A stretch of 64,000 nucleotides of DNA from contig MSDW01000001.1 of the NCBI GenBank assembly GCA_001914405.1, positions 248,001 to 312,000 on the forward strand, read 5' to 3'. Each line of letters begins with the position of its first letter. Position 1 is the stretch's first letter. The position numbers were made by a program, and so were the translations under genes. Of this stretch, positions 10,092 through 18,965 are shown piece by piece. The notes under the pieces are model-generated. The model was not told the DNA's origin, made no database searches, and was given only the letters and a program-made list of their open reading frames with translations. This DNA comes from Candidatus Methanohalarchaeum thermophilum. Its GTDB lineage: Archaea > Halobacteriota > Methanonatronarchaeia > Methanonatronarchaeales > Methanonatronarchaeaceae.

Positions 10092-10538
10092 CACATAAAA
10101 ACAACTGAAGCCAATATATGATGCCACTGAACAAAAAACTAAAAAACACTAAATTCGATTTTCTTCATCAAAAAACCAAAGATATTTTTTTAGTTTTCTT
10201 CGATCTAAATAAGTTAACCGAAATATATAATTGTTAAAAATGTCCTATTTTATTGAAAAAAATATTTAAGATGTATTTTTTTATCTCAGGAAAAAATAAA
10301 TCCTTATACCTAAAATATTCCACAAGAACACTTCGAAGAAATAACTTAATTCACTTATTTTTTTTTTAGTTTCATCAAACTGTTTTACATCTAAAGCTTT
10401 TTACTTAAATTTTGATGTAAAATAAGTAAAAAAAATGTCTGATCGGTTTTGATATCTTTTGTATTCCCTTTAAAATTTCTAATTTTTTTATTGATTTTTA
10501 GGGGGGGTTTTAGATGGTGTTGGTTGTTTTAGGTTGTT
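10092..10538. other. Intergenic AT-rich region between convergent genes
   Basis: Both flanking genes end here. I see T-runs consistent with bidirectional transcription termination and no gene or repeat. Confidence 0.5.
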
Positions 10539-11213
10539 TTATTTATCGGGGAAGTAGGGGCATTTTATTCCATGGCATTCATCGTTTTCTCTGTAAACTT
10601 TGCATCTGCCTTCAACATCTGATAGGGGGATGCTGTAGCCTATTTCTTTTAGGATTTCTTCGGCTAAGTCAAGAGTAGTGTAAGTGCTTAATGTGCAACA
10701 TCTTGGCCCTCCTAGTTCTGCTATTCGTTTGTAAGCTTTGGAATTAGCAGTTAGTGCTTTTGTTCTCTTTTCATCGTGAAATGGAGTACCTCTTGTGGCG
10801 ATGCTAACTGCTATTCCTAGTCCGGACGCTGCTCCACATGATCCATGAAATCCACATGCTCCTCCAGGAATCATTAATCCTCTTTCTAAAGCCTCTTCGA
10901 TATCTTCTTCAGAAAAACTATATCCATTGTTCTTAAGAGAGGTTACTAATATTCCTCCAACAAGGCCGTGGTGCCATGGTCCATGAACCGGGATTTTTTC
11001 TGAAGCTACCCATCTAGACCTAAGTTCTTCGATAGTCTTTTCGTATAACTTGACAGGATCCTTTTCTTCTCTTTCCGGTACTACCTCAAAAATGTTAGAC
11101 ATGAACTCCTTGTATTCTTCTAAAGAAACAGATGTAGATGCTTCCATAAATTCATCGTAGTCACTAATTTCCTTACAATCTTCAAATTTCTCGGGATTCA
11201 TAATCTGATACAT
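10539..11213 (-). CDS. DUF5714 domain-containing protein
   Basis: A 224-residue cysteine-rich protein. HGPWHHGLVGGIL, then ERGLMIPGGACGFHGSCGAASGLGIAVSI, and later LGGPRCCTLSTY are the conserved blocks of DUF5714; the clustered Cys and His suggest a metal site. The C-terminus has a further CHGIKCPYF motif. No function is established; DUF5714 genes occur in methanogens and acetogens. No other gene is in the unit. A TTTAAATA-like TATA element lies roughly 25 bp upstream, so the mRNA leader is very short. Confidence 0.8.
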   Translation of the reverse strand: MYQIMNPEKFEDCKEISDYDEFMEASTSVSLEEYKEFMSNIFEVVPEREEKDPVKLYEKTIEELRSRWVASEKIPVHGPWHHGLVGGILVTSLKNNGYSFSEEDIEEALERGLMIPGGACGFHGSCGAASGLGIAVSIATRGTPFHDEKRTKALTANSKAYKRIAELGGPRCCTLSTYTTLDLAEEILKEIGYSIPLSDVEGRCKVYRENDECHGIKCPYFPDK

Positions 11214-11839
11214 CCTACAAATGGTAAGTATTTAAAAAATCATTTTTCATAAAGAAAATATTTAAATATTATCTCAATACTTAGGAAGTTTTTTTCATGT
11301 TGGTTGTGGTGTTGTATAGGTGCTGGAACGGATCAGCTTAAGAAAGCCTTAATTGTTTGTGTGGATTAAGTTTGGTTTTCTGATATTTGGTTGGATTTGT
11401 CAGCTTTTTTTAAACAAAAAGCATTTCCGTTTTGGGTTGCATGGAGCACTCAAAATCTATGGACTATGCTTTGAGGCAAAATCCAAGTATATAAAGAGTT
11501 GTAAGTCAGAAGCTTCTTTGGTTAGATATGGTTTAAATGTCTAGTCGTGGGATAACCGAAACGAAGGTGAATAAGCGGAACCATCTAAGGGTAATATATG
11601 GGTTTTTTTACTTTTCCTCTAATCCATTTTTTCACTCAGTGCAATAATTCCTCTTGTTGGTTGCAGTGAGGGAAGTTTAACGGAAAACCCCAACTCCTTT
11701 TCTTTGAAATAAGGGTCGTATAGAAGCTTACTTCCATTAGGAAGTGAATCACTTCACGTTAAACTTAACTTGATTAAATTTTTAGAAAGAGTACAAAATT
11801 AGAGTAGGAAGATACAGAAAAAGGTTAAATATAGTTTTT
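11214..11839. other. Noncoding stretch with possible degraded transposon end
   Basis: No convincing reading frame. At 11743-11760 a GAAGTGAATCACTTCAC palindrome resembles the right termini (ending TCACTTCAC) of the class A elements elsewhere in this window, so the region may be a degraded element of the same superfamily. The 63-codon open frame at 11353 has no recognisable features. Confidence 0.35.
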
Positions 11840-11962
11840 TTAATTGTGGTTGTGGTGTTCTGTATCTATTTTTCTGGCTATTCTGCTTATTCTTGCTTCT
11901 AGTGAATCGTGAGTTTCTAAGCAACATAAGTCCATTTTCTTTTCTAACTTTTCTTCTAGCAT
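11840..11962 (-). CDS. Small charged protein, 40 residues
   Basis: The reading MLEEKLEKKMDLCCLETHDS continues to a His-rich end. AGGTGAT lies 6 bases upstream of the ATG and an AT-rich promoter-like tract precedes it, which is why I list this very short gene. It is predicted helical with an adjacent Cys pair. I recognise no family; an antitoxin-like or regulatory peptide is one possibility. Confidence 0.4.
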   Translation of the reverse strand: MLEEKLEKKMDLCCLETHDSLEARISRIARKIDTEHHNHN

Positions 11963-12086
11963 TTATAATCACCTTGTATTATTTAATTGAGTGTTTGAGG
12001 TATATAAAGGGTTCTATAGGATTAAAAATAATTATAATTATTTATAATAAAGAATTAGGTTGAATAGATTAAACCAGATTTATTTT

Positions 12087-12439
12087 AACTTATTTGGTGA
12101 GAAATCACCCTTCCTCAAATCTCTGATTTTAGGTAGGGGAGATGAATCGGCACTAAGATGTTTGTATTTGGGAATCGAATAGGTTTTTGTTGAGAGGTTC
12201 TGAGGCCTATGGGCTGAGTTTGAGTAGCCGAGTTCCGCGGGAATTTAGGTTCTTCCGCAAAGGGATACGTGGAAGACCTTGGGATGTGGTCCTAGTGACC
12301 GGACCGGGCCCGTAACCCGGGCATATGATAGTGATGGATATAGGTGATGTTCTGGGAAAACAGTTTAAGTTTTTGTAACTTGCTAACTAGACCTGAGCCG
12401 TGCTCGGCATACACCCCTTGGTAGGAGCAGATATCTCAC
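12087..12439 (+). mobile_element. Class C noncoding transposon-end element, copy 1 (right end damaged)
   Basis: It begins TTATTTGGTGAG plus an imperfect hairpin followed by GATGAAT, as at 18.97 and 57.6 kb. The core shares many blocks with copies at 34.5 kb (minus) and 57.6 kb: GAGAGGTTC, GGGATACGTGGAAGACC, GATGGATATAGG and GGCATACACC. A stem reads GGTCC/GGACC here and GGTTC/GAACC in the 34.5-kb copy, a compensatory change supporting RNA structure. The usual right-end hairpin is missing; sequence passes through a TCAC into a truncated surface-protein gene. Confidence 0.65.
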
Positions 12440-12456
12440 AATACTAAGCACCAGCT

Positions 12457-13473
12457 GTGGAAGATGCAGACTTTGTAGTAAACGCCAGTTGGTCTAATAA
12501 TCCTGAAGATAAAACTGTTGATGGTGTTGATTTCACTAGTGATCAAACGTTTGATAATATCCAAAGTGCAGTTGATGAGGCCACTAACGATGATACTACT
12601 GGTGACACTATATTAGTACTACCACCAATAGATAGTGGTGGATCATATGGTCAAGTAATTATCGCTGATGATGGTTCTAGTGACCATAATGTAGAGGATT
12701 TGACTTTGGCTTCTTTGGCAGGACTAACAGAAACAACAATAGAATATGATTCAGGGGACAATGCTCAACCAACTGTTTCTATTGGAATGTTAGATGGATC
12801 AGGTACAGTTAAAGGATTCACAATAGAAAGAACAGGTGATTCATCTAATGTTGATGAGGCAGTTGGTGTTGCTGGTTCAAATGTAACACTAAAATACAAC
12901 ATCCTAAAAGGAAACCCAGACGCAACTTCGAGCGATAATGATATAGATAATGATATAGGTTTATTAATTTCTGAGGACCCACATTACACTGACGACGTAG
13001 TAACTAGTGTTGTTGATACTACGAATGTTGTTGTTAGTGATGTAAATGTCAGTGGCTTCCAGAACGGTATTGGTGTAGCTAAAGAAGGCAGTAATTCTAA
13101 GGATGTTTCTGCTACTATAAGTGATGTAACAGTTAAAAACAGTGATTTTGGAATTTCACCTCTTCGATTAAGCTCTGGTGGAGATTTAACTGTTGATGTT
13201 GATGGAGCCAATTTAACTAGCAATGATGTTAACCTACAAACATATTCCTCATATAGTTTAGAATCTGGTGATGTATTTACGATAGATAATTCGGTTTTCC
13301 ACACACCAAACGGTGCTCATATTGAGGATGGAGCAGATTTCCTTGATTTGGAAGAGATTCGTGAAGACAACACATTTGAAGGTCTTGTCTACTATGGAAA
13401 CTCTGTCTATAGTAGGGTAAGGGGGAGAACCTCGCGGCTTGCCGTGGGGGTGAATCCCGTTAAATTTAAATAA
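12457..13473 (+). pseudogene. Fragment of a surface protein with right-handed beta-helix repeats
   Basis: An acidic reading with DNIQSAVDEATNDDTTGDTI, then periodic Val/Asn/Asp repeats typical of parallel beta-helix (NosD/pectate-lyase-like) archaeal surface proteins. It lacks a signal peptide because a class C element ends just upstream, and its last ~20 codons from 13411 are translated from a class A element, so no native C-terminus remains. Both ends are therefore cut by noncoding elements. The GTG at 12457 is only the first available start; expression is doubtful. Confidence 0.7.
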
Positions 13474-13769
13474 TAAAACTACTAGGTATTCTTACTCTCG
13501 AAAGTGTCCCTTTTGGGTACAAAGTTTTAGATGCTCCACCTTTCAAGAAACCGTTAGGTTGAGATGAGGTGGCGTCGGTAGCGTGAAGCTACGAAGGACC
13601 TGTAACAGTCCTGATATGTTAGGAAGACCAAAACTAACCTGCCACCTATGCAGGATGGTTCCGTCCGAAGCGTAAGTTCTCTGCTGACCGGGGTGTATGA
13701 GAGAATCCCGATGGAAAGGTAGAATTGCCCGCAGGGAAGCCCCACAGCTTTGCTGTGGGGTCACTTCAC
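13411..13769 (+). mobile_element. Class A noncoding element, copy 1
   Basis: It runs from AGTAGGGTAAGGG, through a left hairpin (CGGCTTGCCG) followed by GGTGAATCCCG, a ~280-nt structured core, to a right hairpin CCCCACAGC-TTT-GCTGTGGGG ending TCACTTCAC. Copies 2 (35.6 kb) and 3 (50.6 kb) match over nearly the whole length. The last core helix pairs TTCCCTG/CTCTGC-like upstream bases with GCAGGGAAG right before the terminal hairpin. No protein is encoded. It is inserted into the end of the surface-protein gene and against an integrase fragment. Confidence 0.8.
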
Positions 13770-13775
13770 GACAGA

Positions 13776-14360
13776 TGCTTCAACTCAGATATAGCAAAGA
13801 GCTTTGAAATCCCTAAGAAACAACCTAAACCTAAGAAAATACCAAAGAAAAAAGAATTAAAAAAGGTTTTCAATAACTTAAGGACTAAAGAACTTTAAAC
13901 CGCTTTCCTTATGTTAGCTTCCTCTGGATTGAGAAGAGGAGAGCTGATGAAGCTAACTCCCTCACAGATTGATTTCAATAACAGAGCTATTTACCCAAAA
14001 TCAAATAGACATACAACAAAGGGACAATGGGTTACATTCTACAACAAAGAAGCTGAAAACTTACTCAAAGAATTAGAACCAAGAAAAGACTCAGGAAAAG
14101 AAATTTTTGATTTCGTTCCGAGGACACTTACTAGAGATATGAGGAAAACCAGTAAGAAAGAGGGAATTATGAAAATCACTCCACAGGTATTGAGAATATG
14201 GTTCTGTAATGAGATGAATGACCTTGGAGTTGCAGACAGATACATCGATGCATTTTGTGGAAGAGTTCCCAAGTCAGTTTTGGCAAAACATTACACTGAT
14301 TTTACTCCGAATCGGCTAAAAGAGATCTATGACAAAGCAGATATCGAGGTGATAGTGTGA
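13776..14360 (+). pseudogene. Tyrosine recombinase (integrase) pseudogene
   Basis: The main open part (from 13911) has the catalytic Arg region LASSGLRRGELMKL, the second Arg in TPQVLRIWF, and the end CGRVPKSVLAKHYTDFTPNRLKEIYDKA with the nucleophile Tyr in KHYTDF, matching an archaeal integrase family. Upstream codons in the same frame (SFEIPKKQPKPKKIPKKKELKKV) carry the preceding linker, interrupted by one TAA at about 13896. The N-terminal domain is missing; a class A element abuts position 13770. An in-frame stop plus truncation make it inactive. Confidence 0.8.
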
Positions 14361-14417
14361 AAATGTGCATTCTTCACAGAAAATACAAAATGTGTTTAAA
14401 ATTGAGTGAAAAACACA

Positions 14418-14600
14418 ATGACCAAAACAGTTAAAGCCCGAGAACACCACGGAGCAGACTAACTAGACATAACCATACCAGTCGATGTAGTCCGAGAACA
14501 CGAAATTAGCAAAGGAGACATATTTGAGTTAGAAGTAAAAAAAGACGAAGAAAACGAAAATGTGATCATAGAATACAAAAGAGTCTATAAAAAACAATAA
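14418..14600 (+). pseudogene. AbrB/SpoVT-type DNA-binding protein with an in-frame stop
   Basis: The frame reads MTKTVKAREHHGAD, stop, LDITIPVDVVREHEISKGD and onward, the swapped-hairpin AbrB pattern. Codon 15 is TAA. A restart after the stop would lose the first beta strand, so I regard it as decayed. It sits directly after the integrase pseudogene on the same strand. Confidence 0.55.
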
Positions 14601-14635
14601 AATAATTTCTATCTATTTTCTCTGTTTCTTTTAGG

Positions 14636-14690
14636 TTATTTCTTTTTTAGGAATAGACCAACACTTTGATAACTAAAACCTATGTAACCC
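14636..14690 (-). pseudogene. Remnant of an AbrB-like C-terminal tail (first of three)
   Basis: The minus strand reads GYIGFSYQSVGLFLKKK, stop. Similar tails occur at 16.0 kb (DKIDFSYESGGLFLKKE) and 17.1 kb (DEIDFSYQSGGLFLKKN). Only the tail is left here. Confidence 0.5.
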
Positions 14691-15223
14691 TAGATTTTTT
14701 GGGATTCTTTAATCTCTAATGTTTTTTGATTAATTATAACAACTTCATTTAAAGAGGAAAAACCTAGGTTAAAATCTTTTAATTTCTTAAAATCTCTATC
14801 TGTAGTGATTATTTTTTCACAATTCTTTAATTCTGCTGTAGCGATATGAATTATGTCTTTTCCACCAGGAAAGTTAGTGTTGTAGTCTTTATAGAAATCT
14901 TTGGATCCATAAATGAACTTATTAATTATATCAGATGTTTTAAGATCAACTTTCTTTGGATTAGGATCCAAAAACTTGAAAAAAGATAGGTGGCTCTCAA
15001 ATTTATCCCATATTTCCTTAAAATTGTTTTTTAAGACACTTTCTTCCGAAATAACATTTTTAACTTCTCTAGTAGCTAATTTGTGCAGAAATTCTTCTTT
15101 GACATATAAAGAATAACAAGGTACAATTTCATCGTTTTCAGAACTATAAACCTCTATTTCTTTTTCCTCCATAAAGTCTAATGTTAGAATAAGAGTATCA
15201 AAAAAACATTTATGAGTGTTCAT
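14690..15223 (-). CDS. PIN-like domain nuclease, putative toxin
   Basis: A 177-residue protein with the acidic pattern of PIN-domain RNases: an N-terminal Asp in CFFDTLIL, GGKDIIHIATAEL in the second half and ITTDRDFKKL near the end. PIN proteins cut RNA using Mg and three or four acidic residues. It directly follows a coiled-coil gene (stop and ATG are adjacent at 15223/15224), so the two are translated together. The arrangement suggests a toxin-antitoxin or other paired defence function, though the partner is larger than usual antitoxins. The neighbourhood is a decayed accessory island. Confidence 0.65.
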   Translation of the reverse strand: MNTHKCFFDTLILTLDFMEEKEIEVYSSENDEIVPCYSLYVKEEFLHKLATREVKNVISEESVLKNNFKEIWDKFESHLSFFKFLDPNPKKVDLKTSDIINKFIYGSKDFYKDYNTNFPGGKDIIHIATAELKNCEKIITTDRDFKKLKDFNLGFSSLNEVVIINQKTLEIKESQKI

Positions 15224-15958
15224 TTAAAACCCTGGAGCATTTACAACTGCCTTAATTTCTTTTCTATTGAACTTTAGGTCTTTTAACCCAGTTTTTTCTT
15301 TGTATTCTTCTCTAAACATCCTTGAAAACAGATAAGAAACATCATCTAATATCTCTCTATAATTCATTATGTAATCAAGATCTTCTTCTCTTGATGCGAT
15401 GAGAAGGGAAGAAACAAGGTATGGTTCTAGTGTAACAAATACACCTAGTTTGAAAATTTCAGGTAAACCTTCTTTTTTCTTTATTTCTCTATATTGTCCA
15501 CTTAGATCTATGTCTTTATCATATGATTCAATTTTTTCATAAACTATTTCTGCTATTGTATGGTGTTTTTTTGCCATAAAGTAAATATTAGGTTCTATTT
15601 CTCTTTTATCTACTATAGGTTTCTTAACTTCTATTTTTTTACCTATAGATGCATGATTTTTTTTCATTTCGTTTACTGTTTCTTCTATTTTTTCTTTTTT
15701 AAGCTCATTTTCGTCGATTTCCTCAAAATACTCTTTAGTTTTTGAATCGAAGTTTTCTATTAGCTCTTTTGAGGTACTGTAGATTTCTTCCAGATCTCTT
15801 TCAGTTTGTCTTCTTTTAGATCTAGTTTTTTTATGTAAATCAAAGATTTTTTCAATTTTTTCTGGTAATTCAATTTGAATTCCTACATCTGATTTGATGA
15901 ATGAAGGGGTTGACAAAGCTGAAAAAATTAAGTTTGGAATTGCGATATTCTTATTCAT
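15224..15958 (-). CDS. Coiled-coil protein paired with PIN domain gene
   Basis: A 244-residue protein I do not recognise. Residues ~30-115 are a strongly charged Glu/Lys-rich coiled coil (KIFDLHKKTRSKRRQTERDL onward). The second half is mixed helical, with GVFVTLEPYLVSSLLIASRE and a basic end. There is no signal peptide or membrane helix. It is the first gene of a two-gene unit with the PIN protein and may act as its inhibitor, targeting subunit or substrate-binding partner. It is too long and lacks a DNA-binding fold to be a classical VapB. Confidence 0.5.
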   Translation of the reverse strand: MNKNIAIPNLIFSALSTPSFIKSDVGIQIELPEKIEKIFDLHKKTRSKRRQTERDLEEIYSTSKELIENFDSKTKEYFEEIDENELKKEKIEETVNEMKKNHASIGKKIEVKKPIVDKREIEPNIYFMAKKHHTIAEIVYEKIESYDKDIDLSGQYREIKKKEGLPEIFKLGVFVTLEPYLVSSLLIASREEDLDYIMNYREILDDVSYLFSRMFREEYKEKTGLKDLKFNRKEIKAVVNAPGF

Positions 15959-15998
15959 TTTTCGCTATAATAAATTAGATTAAGTTTTCATAAAACTT

Positions 15999-16106
15999 TT
16001 ACTCTTTTTTAAGGAATAATCCTCCAGATTCATAACTGAAGTCTATTTTATCTCCTTTATTGATTAAAATAGATATAAATCCATTTGCATTATTTTCTAG
16101 TATCAT
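15999..16106 (-). pseudogene. Remnant of an AbrB-like C-terminal tail (second of three)
   Basis: A 35-codon frame ends INKGDKIDFSYESGGLFLKKE, clearly related to the 17.1-kb fragment, but the preceding strand lacks the usual N-terminal hairpin. It is probably a non-functional remnant, although a short peptide could be made. Confidence 0.45.
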
Positions 16107-16124
16107 TTTCCATATTCCTTATAT

Positions 16125-16802
16125 TTACTTAGTGAAATTCCCAATGAGAGAAAAGCAACTCCTACAGTAACTTTTTGCTAAGGCAGTTGAAAGTTCTATT
16201 GATTCTATTTGATTTTTCACATGTCTTGGAGAAATATGAACACCTTCAGTTCGAGATAAGATAGGGTTTAATTTAGTACCTAATACAAAACTATCACCAT
16301 CAGAAGTATTGATCCTTAAATCTGTTTCCCTAGTAAATACAACATCTCCTTCAAGATAAATAGTGTTGTTACCCAGAAAATGAGCTTTTAGCATTCCATT
16401 GTTAACCTTACTTACAACACCTTCCTTGAGAGAATTAGATAAATCCTTATTTGCCTGGTCTGGCGGTTCTGAATTTTCTATATACATAAAATTTAAATCA
16501 GGATTTTTTTTTTCAATCAAATTTTTAATAATATTATATCTTTCTTCAGGTATTTTTATTGTTAATTCTATTGTTATGTTTTCTCCAGCTATGAATCCTT
16601 CTCCATTAGTTTTATATTGTCCATTTAGCCGCCATATCTCATCTGGATTAAATTCTTCACCAGTCATAATTGAAGTTTCAAAATGAGTTACCTTACTTTC
16701 TTCATGCCATAAACCAAAACAAGCCCATAAAATTAAAAAAATAAAAACCAAATAACAACCAATCCTAACTATTTTTAAACTCCTTTGCTTATTCTTCTTC
16801 AT
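16125..16802 (-). CDS. Membrane-anchored protein of unknown function
   Basis: A 225-residue protein with a basic N-terminus (MKKNKQRSLK), one hydrophobic helix at ~11-32, and a large extracytoplasmic domain of mixed strands (ENITIELTIKIPEERYNI, LGNNTIYLEGDVVFTRETDL). The C-terminus has CRSC. No family is recognised. It starts a unit on the same strand as the coiled-coil/PIN pair, separated by the AbrB remnant. Confidence 0.55.
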   Translation of the reverse strand: MKKNKQRSLKIVRIGCYLVFIFLILWACFGLWHEESKVTHFETSIMTGEEFNPDEIWRLNGQYKTNGEGFIAGENITIELTIKIPEERYNIIKNLIEKKNPDLNFMYIENSEPPDQANKDLSNSLKEGVVSKVNNGMLKAHFLGNNTIYLEGDVVFTRETDLRINTSDGDSFVLGTKLNPILSRTEGVHISPRHVKNQIESIELSTALAKSYCRSCFSLIGNFTK

Positions 16803-17039
16803 TAAATATAAGTTCGATAATTAATTAGCTTTAAATTTTTGTTGTAAAATCTGTTAAATGATTTAATAATGTATTAAATATTTAATTACGATAAAAAACA
16901 ATCAAAGAACAAAAAAGAAATAAAAAAATATAAATGAAGGCGGGGTTCTCTAGTTTTTTCTATAGATGGTTACCTAGAAATTTATTAGAGGAAAAATTCA
17001 GGATCGAATTGATTTAATTGATGAGGAATCAGAGGATGA

Positions 17040-17170
17040 TTAATTCTTTTTTAGGAATAACCCACCACTTTGATAACTGAAGTCTATTTCATCGCTTTTC
17101 TTCCATCCAAGACCCTCTACCATATCTTTTGGTAAGATTATTTGGTAACTTCCATCCTTCTTTTACTGCA
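17040..17170 (-). pseudogene. AbrB/SpoVT DNA-binding fragment (third of three)
   Basis: The minus strand reads GSYQIILPKDMVEGLGWKKS, then DEIDFSYQSGGLFLKKN, stop, the central and final part of an AbrB-fold protein. The first strand is out of frame upstream (KIAVKEGW reading), so it appears frameshifted. Confidence 0.5.
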
Positions 17171-17290
17171 ATTTTCGGGCACCCAATTCTAACACCATCA
17201 TTTTCTATATAGATAATGATATAAGAAAACAGTGGTTTTAGTGTGAAAAAGAAGAATGAGGGAAAAAAGAAACGAACCCATATTCAAGAG

Positions 17291-17375
17291 TGCGGGGGAG
17301 GGGATTCGAACCCCTGGACCCCTACGGGAGGAGATCTTGAGTCTCCCGCCTTTGGCCTAGCTCGGCAACCCCCGC
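17291..17375 (-). tRNA. tRNA-Leu (CAA)
   Basis: An 85-nt class II tRNA with acceptor GCGGGGG pairing CCCCCGC, anticodon loop CTCAAGA (CAA), a long variable arm and T-loop GGTTCGAATCC. Its 3' end faces the decayed island at 12-17 kb that contains an integrase remnant, making it the likely attachment site; I found no second copy of the tRNA end within the window. Confidence 0.95.
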
Positions 17376-17474
17376 CTCTTTTATTTAAATGACCCGAGAT
17401 TACCTAAATCTTTTTGAGGGAGCAATGATTTCTTCTGTGGCCTTTAAGTATTTTTTCTTTAAGGTAGCTGGTTT

Positions 17475-17795
17475 TTTATCTTAGTGGTTGAGAAGACTCT
17501 TTCCTAATTTTTGATTAGGGGGGTGAATTAACCTGAGGAGGTAAATGATTTTGTGTTTTAAGTTTTGGGTGTGGGGTAGGGGTTGTGGCCGAAGTTTATA
17601 GCCCTTGACGCGAGAGTCTCTGTACATATCTCCTTGGGTATTTAAAGTTCCGTGGGAATCAGGGGTTTTCTCTAATAAGCTTCCTAGATAAGGGCCGCCT
17701 GGGGCTGAGATGAATGACGGTGGCAGGAAGTAAAACCTCCTTTGACTCTGGAAGCCCACTCCAAAATCTCTGACTATGGTAGAGGAGGAAGTCAC
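17475..17795 (+). mobile_element. Class B noncoding element, copy 1
   Basis: A left end TTTATCTTAGTGGTTGAGAAG plus hairpin (CCTAATTTTTGATTAGG) and TGAATTAACC, then a G/C-richer core and a right end GAGGAAGTCAC. It matches 45818-46136 strongly, including GGGGTTGTGGCCGAAG, GCTTCCTAGATAAG and GGAAGTAAAACCTCC blocks. No protein is encoded. Ends resemble IS200/IS605 hairpin termini. Confidence 0.7.
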
Positions 17796-17848
17796 ATATT
17801 TTTAGAGGAAAAATAGGTATTTATGTATTAAAATATTATTTAATTTTG

Positions 17849-18808
17849 ATGTTTTTTTCAGTTTTTATTCCGTTTTTGATTTTCCTTGTGGGAGTTTTGG
17901 TCTTAATATATAGTGTTGAAGAGCTTGTTGAGAATATTACTAAAACTGCTATCCTAGGTGGAGTTTCAACATTTATTCTGGCGGTTATTTTTGCTGGCAT
18001 GGATTTTGAAAATTGGGTATTTGGAATAGCTAGCATTCTAGGAGGTCTACCTGGGATAGCAATAGGTTCAGCATTTGGTTCAGCATATTTTTTAGTAGGC
18101 GTTGCAGTAGCAGTTGCTGGATTAATTTCGCCATTTGAAGTAGAGGTGGATAAAGATTACTTATTTCTGATGTTAGCTTCACCACTCCTTGTTTTGCCTT
18201 TTCTATTAAATGGTTCTCTAACGCGCTTGGATGGAGGTCTCTTACTCCTTATTTTTGGATCTATAATATATTACATCTATAGGGAGGAAAGAAAAGGTAG
18301 GGAAACATTTAGAGATGAAGAAACCGAAGAAGCTATAAAAGAGATAAGAAAAGAAGAACATGGGAGATCGTATTACTTACTCCTTGTTGCTATCTATTTG
18401 GTTGGAATAATAATAGGATCTGAATTAGCAGTTAGAGGAGCCAAGGGCATTGTCTCCGTTTTAAAGCTCTCACAAACAATTTTTGGTATGACATTTGTAG
18501 GAGCCGTAATGTCTCTAGAGGAAATATTGCTAGTTCTTGAACCAGTTAGAAAAGAAAGACCAAGTATAGCTGTAGGAAATATTTTAGGAAGCCTGATATT
18601 CTTTTCAACTGGTAACATTGGTTTAATTGCAATAACGAAATCTTTTTATATAGATCCCCTTGTTCTAAGTTTTTATTGGCCAATTTTATTAATATCAACA
18701 GTTATAACAGCTATATTTTTATACAAAGGAAAAATTAAGCGCTTAGAAGCTCTTTTATTAGGTATATTATATGTTATCTACTGGATCGCTAATTACAACT
18801 TTCTATAA
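17849..18808 (+). CDS. Sodium/calcium exchanger-family membrane protein
   Basis: About 319 residues with ten predicted membrane helices in two related halves. Each half holds a degenerate alpha repeat: LPGIAIGSAFGSAYFLVGVA in the first and VGAVMSLEEILLVLEPVRKERPSIAVGNILGSLIFF in the second, with a cytoplasmic charged loop (~150-175) between. This is the CaCA (YrbG-like) architecture for cation/Na or cation/H antiport. The first repeat lacks the usual GTS-x-PE ion ligands, so ion specificity is unclear. ATG at 17849 is chosen over an overlapping TTG three bases upstream. It is a single gene. Confidence 0.75.
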   Translation: MFFSVFIPFLIFLVGVLVLIYSVEELVENITKTAILGGVSTFILAVIFAGMDFENWVFGIASILGGLPGIAIGSAFGSAYFLVGVAVAVAGLISPFEVEVDKDYLFLMLASPLLVLPFLLNGSLTRLDGGLLLLIFGSIIYYIYREERKGRETFRDEETEEAIKEIRKEEHGRSYYLLLVAIYLVGIIIGSELAVRGAKGIVSVLKLSQTIFGMTFVGAVMSLEEILLVLEPVRKERPSIAVGNILGSLIFFSTGNIGLIAITKSFYIDPLVLSFYWPILLISTVITAIFLYKGKIKRLEALLLGILYVIYWIANYNFL

Positions 18809-18965
18809 AGAACAGTTGGAAAAACAAAAAACCTTAAAGAAACTTTACCAATATCAAATATAAAATAAAAACAAATAGCGAACCTCTTAATTATATTAAT
18901 ATGACTAAATTTTTACCCTTTAAAAAGTATCTATAAAAATCACCTAAAATAGTAAAAAATATTTT

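Noticed and set aside
13543-13764. ORFs inside class A elements as small proteins
   Set aside because: Indels between the three copies break the frames while hairpins and core blocks stay intact.
17700-17760. RNase P-like word AGATGAATGAC in class B
   Set aside because: It is part of an element with transposon-type ends present twice; no RNase P core surrounds it.
17481-17795. Protein-coding reading on the minus strand of the class B element
   Set aside because: The second class B copy does not preserve the frame; RNA-like conservation and end hairpins explain it better.
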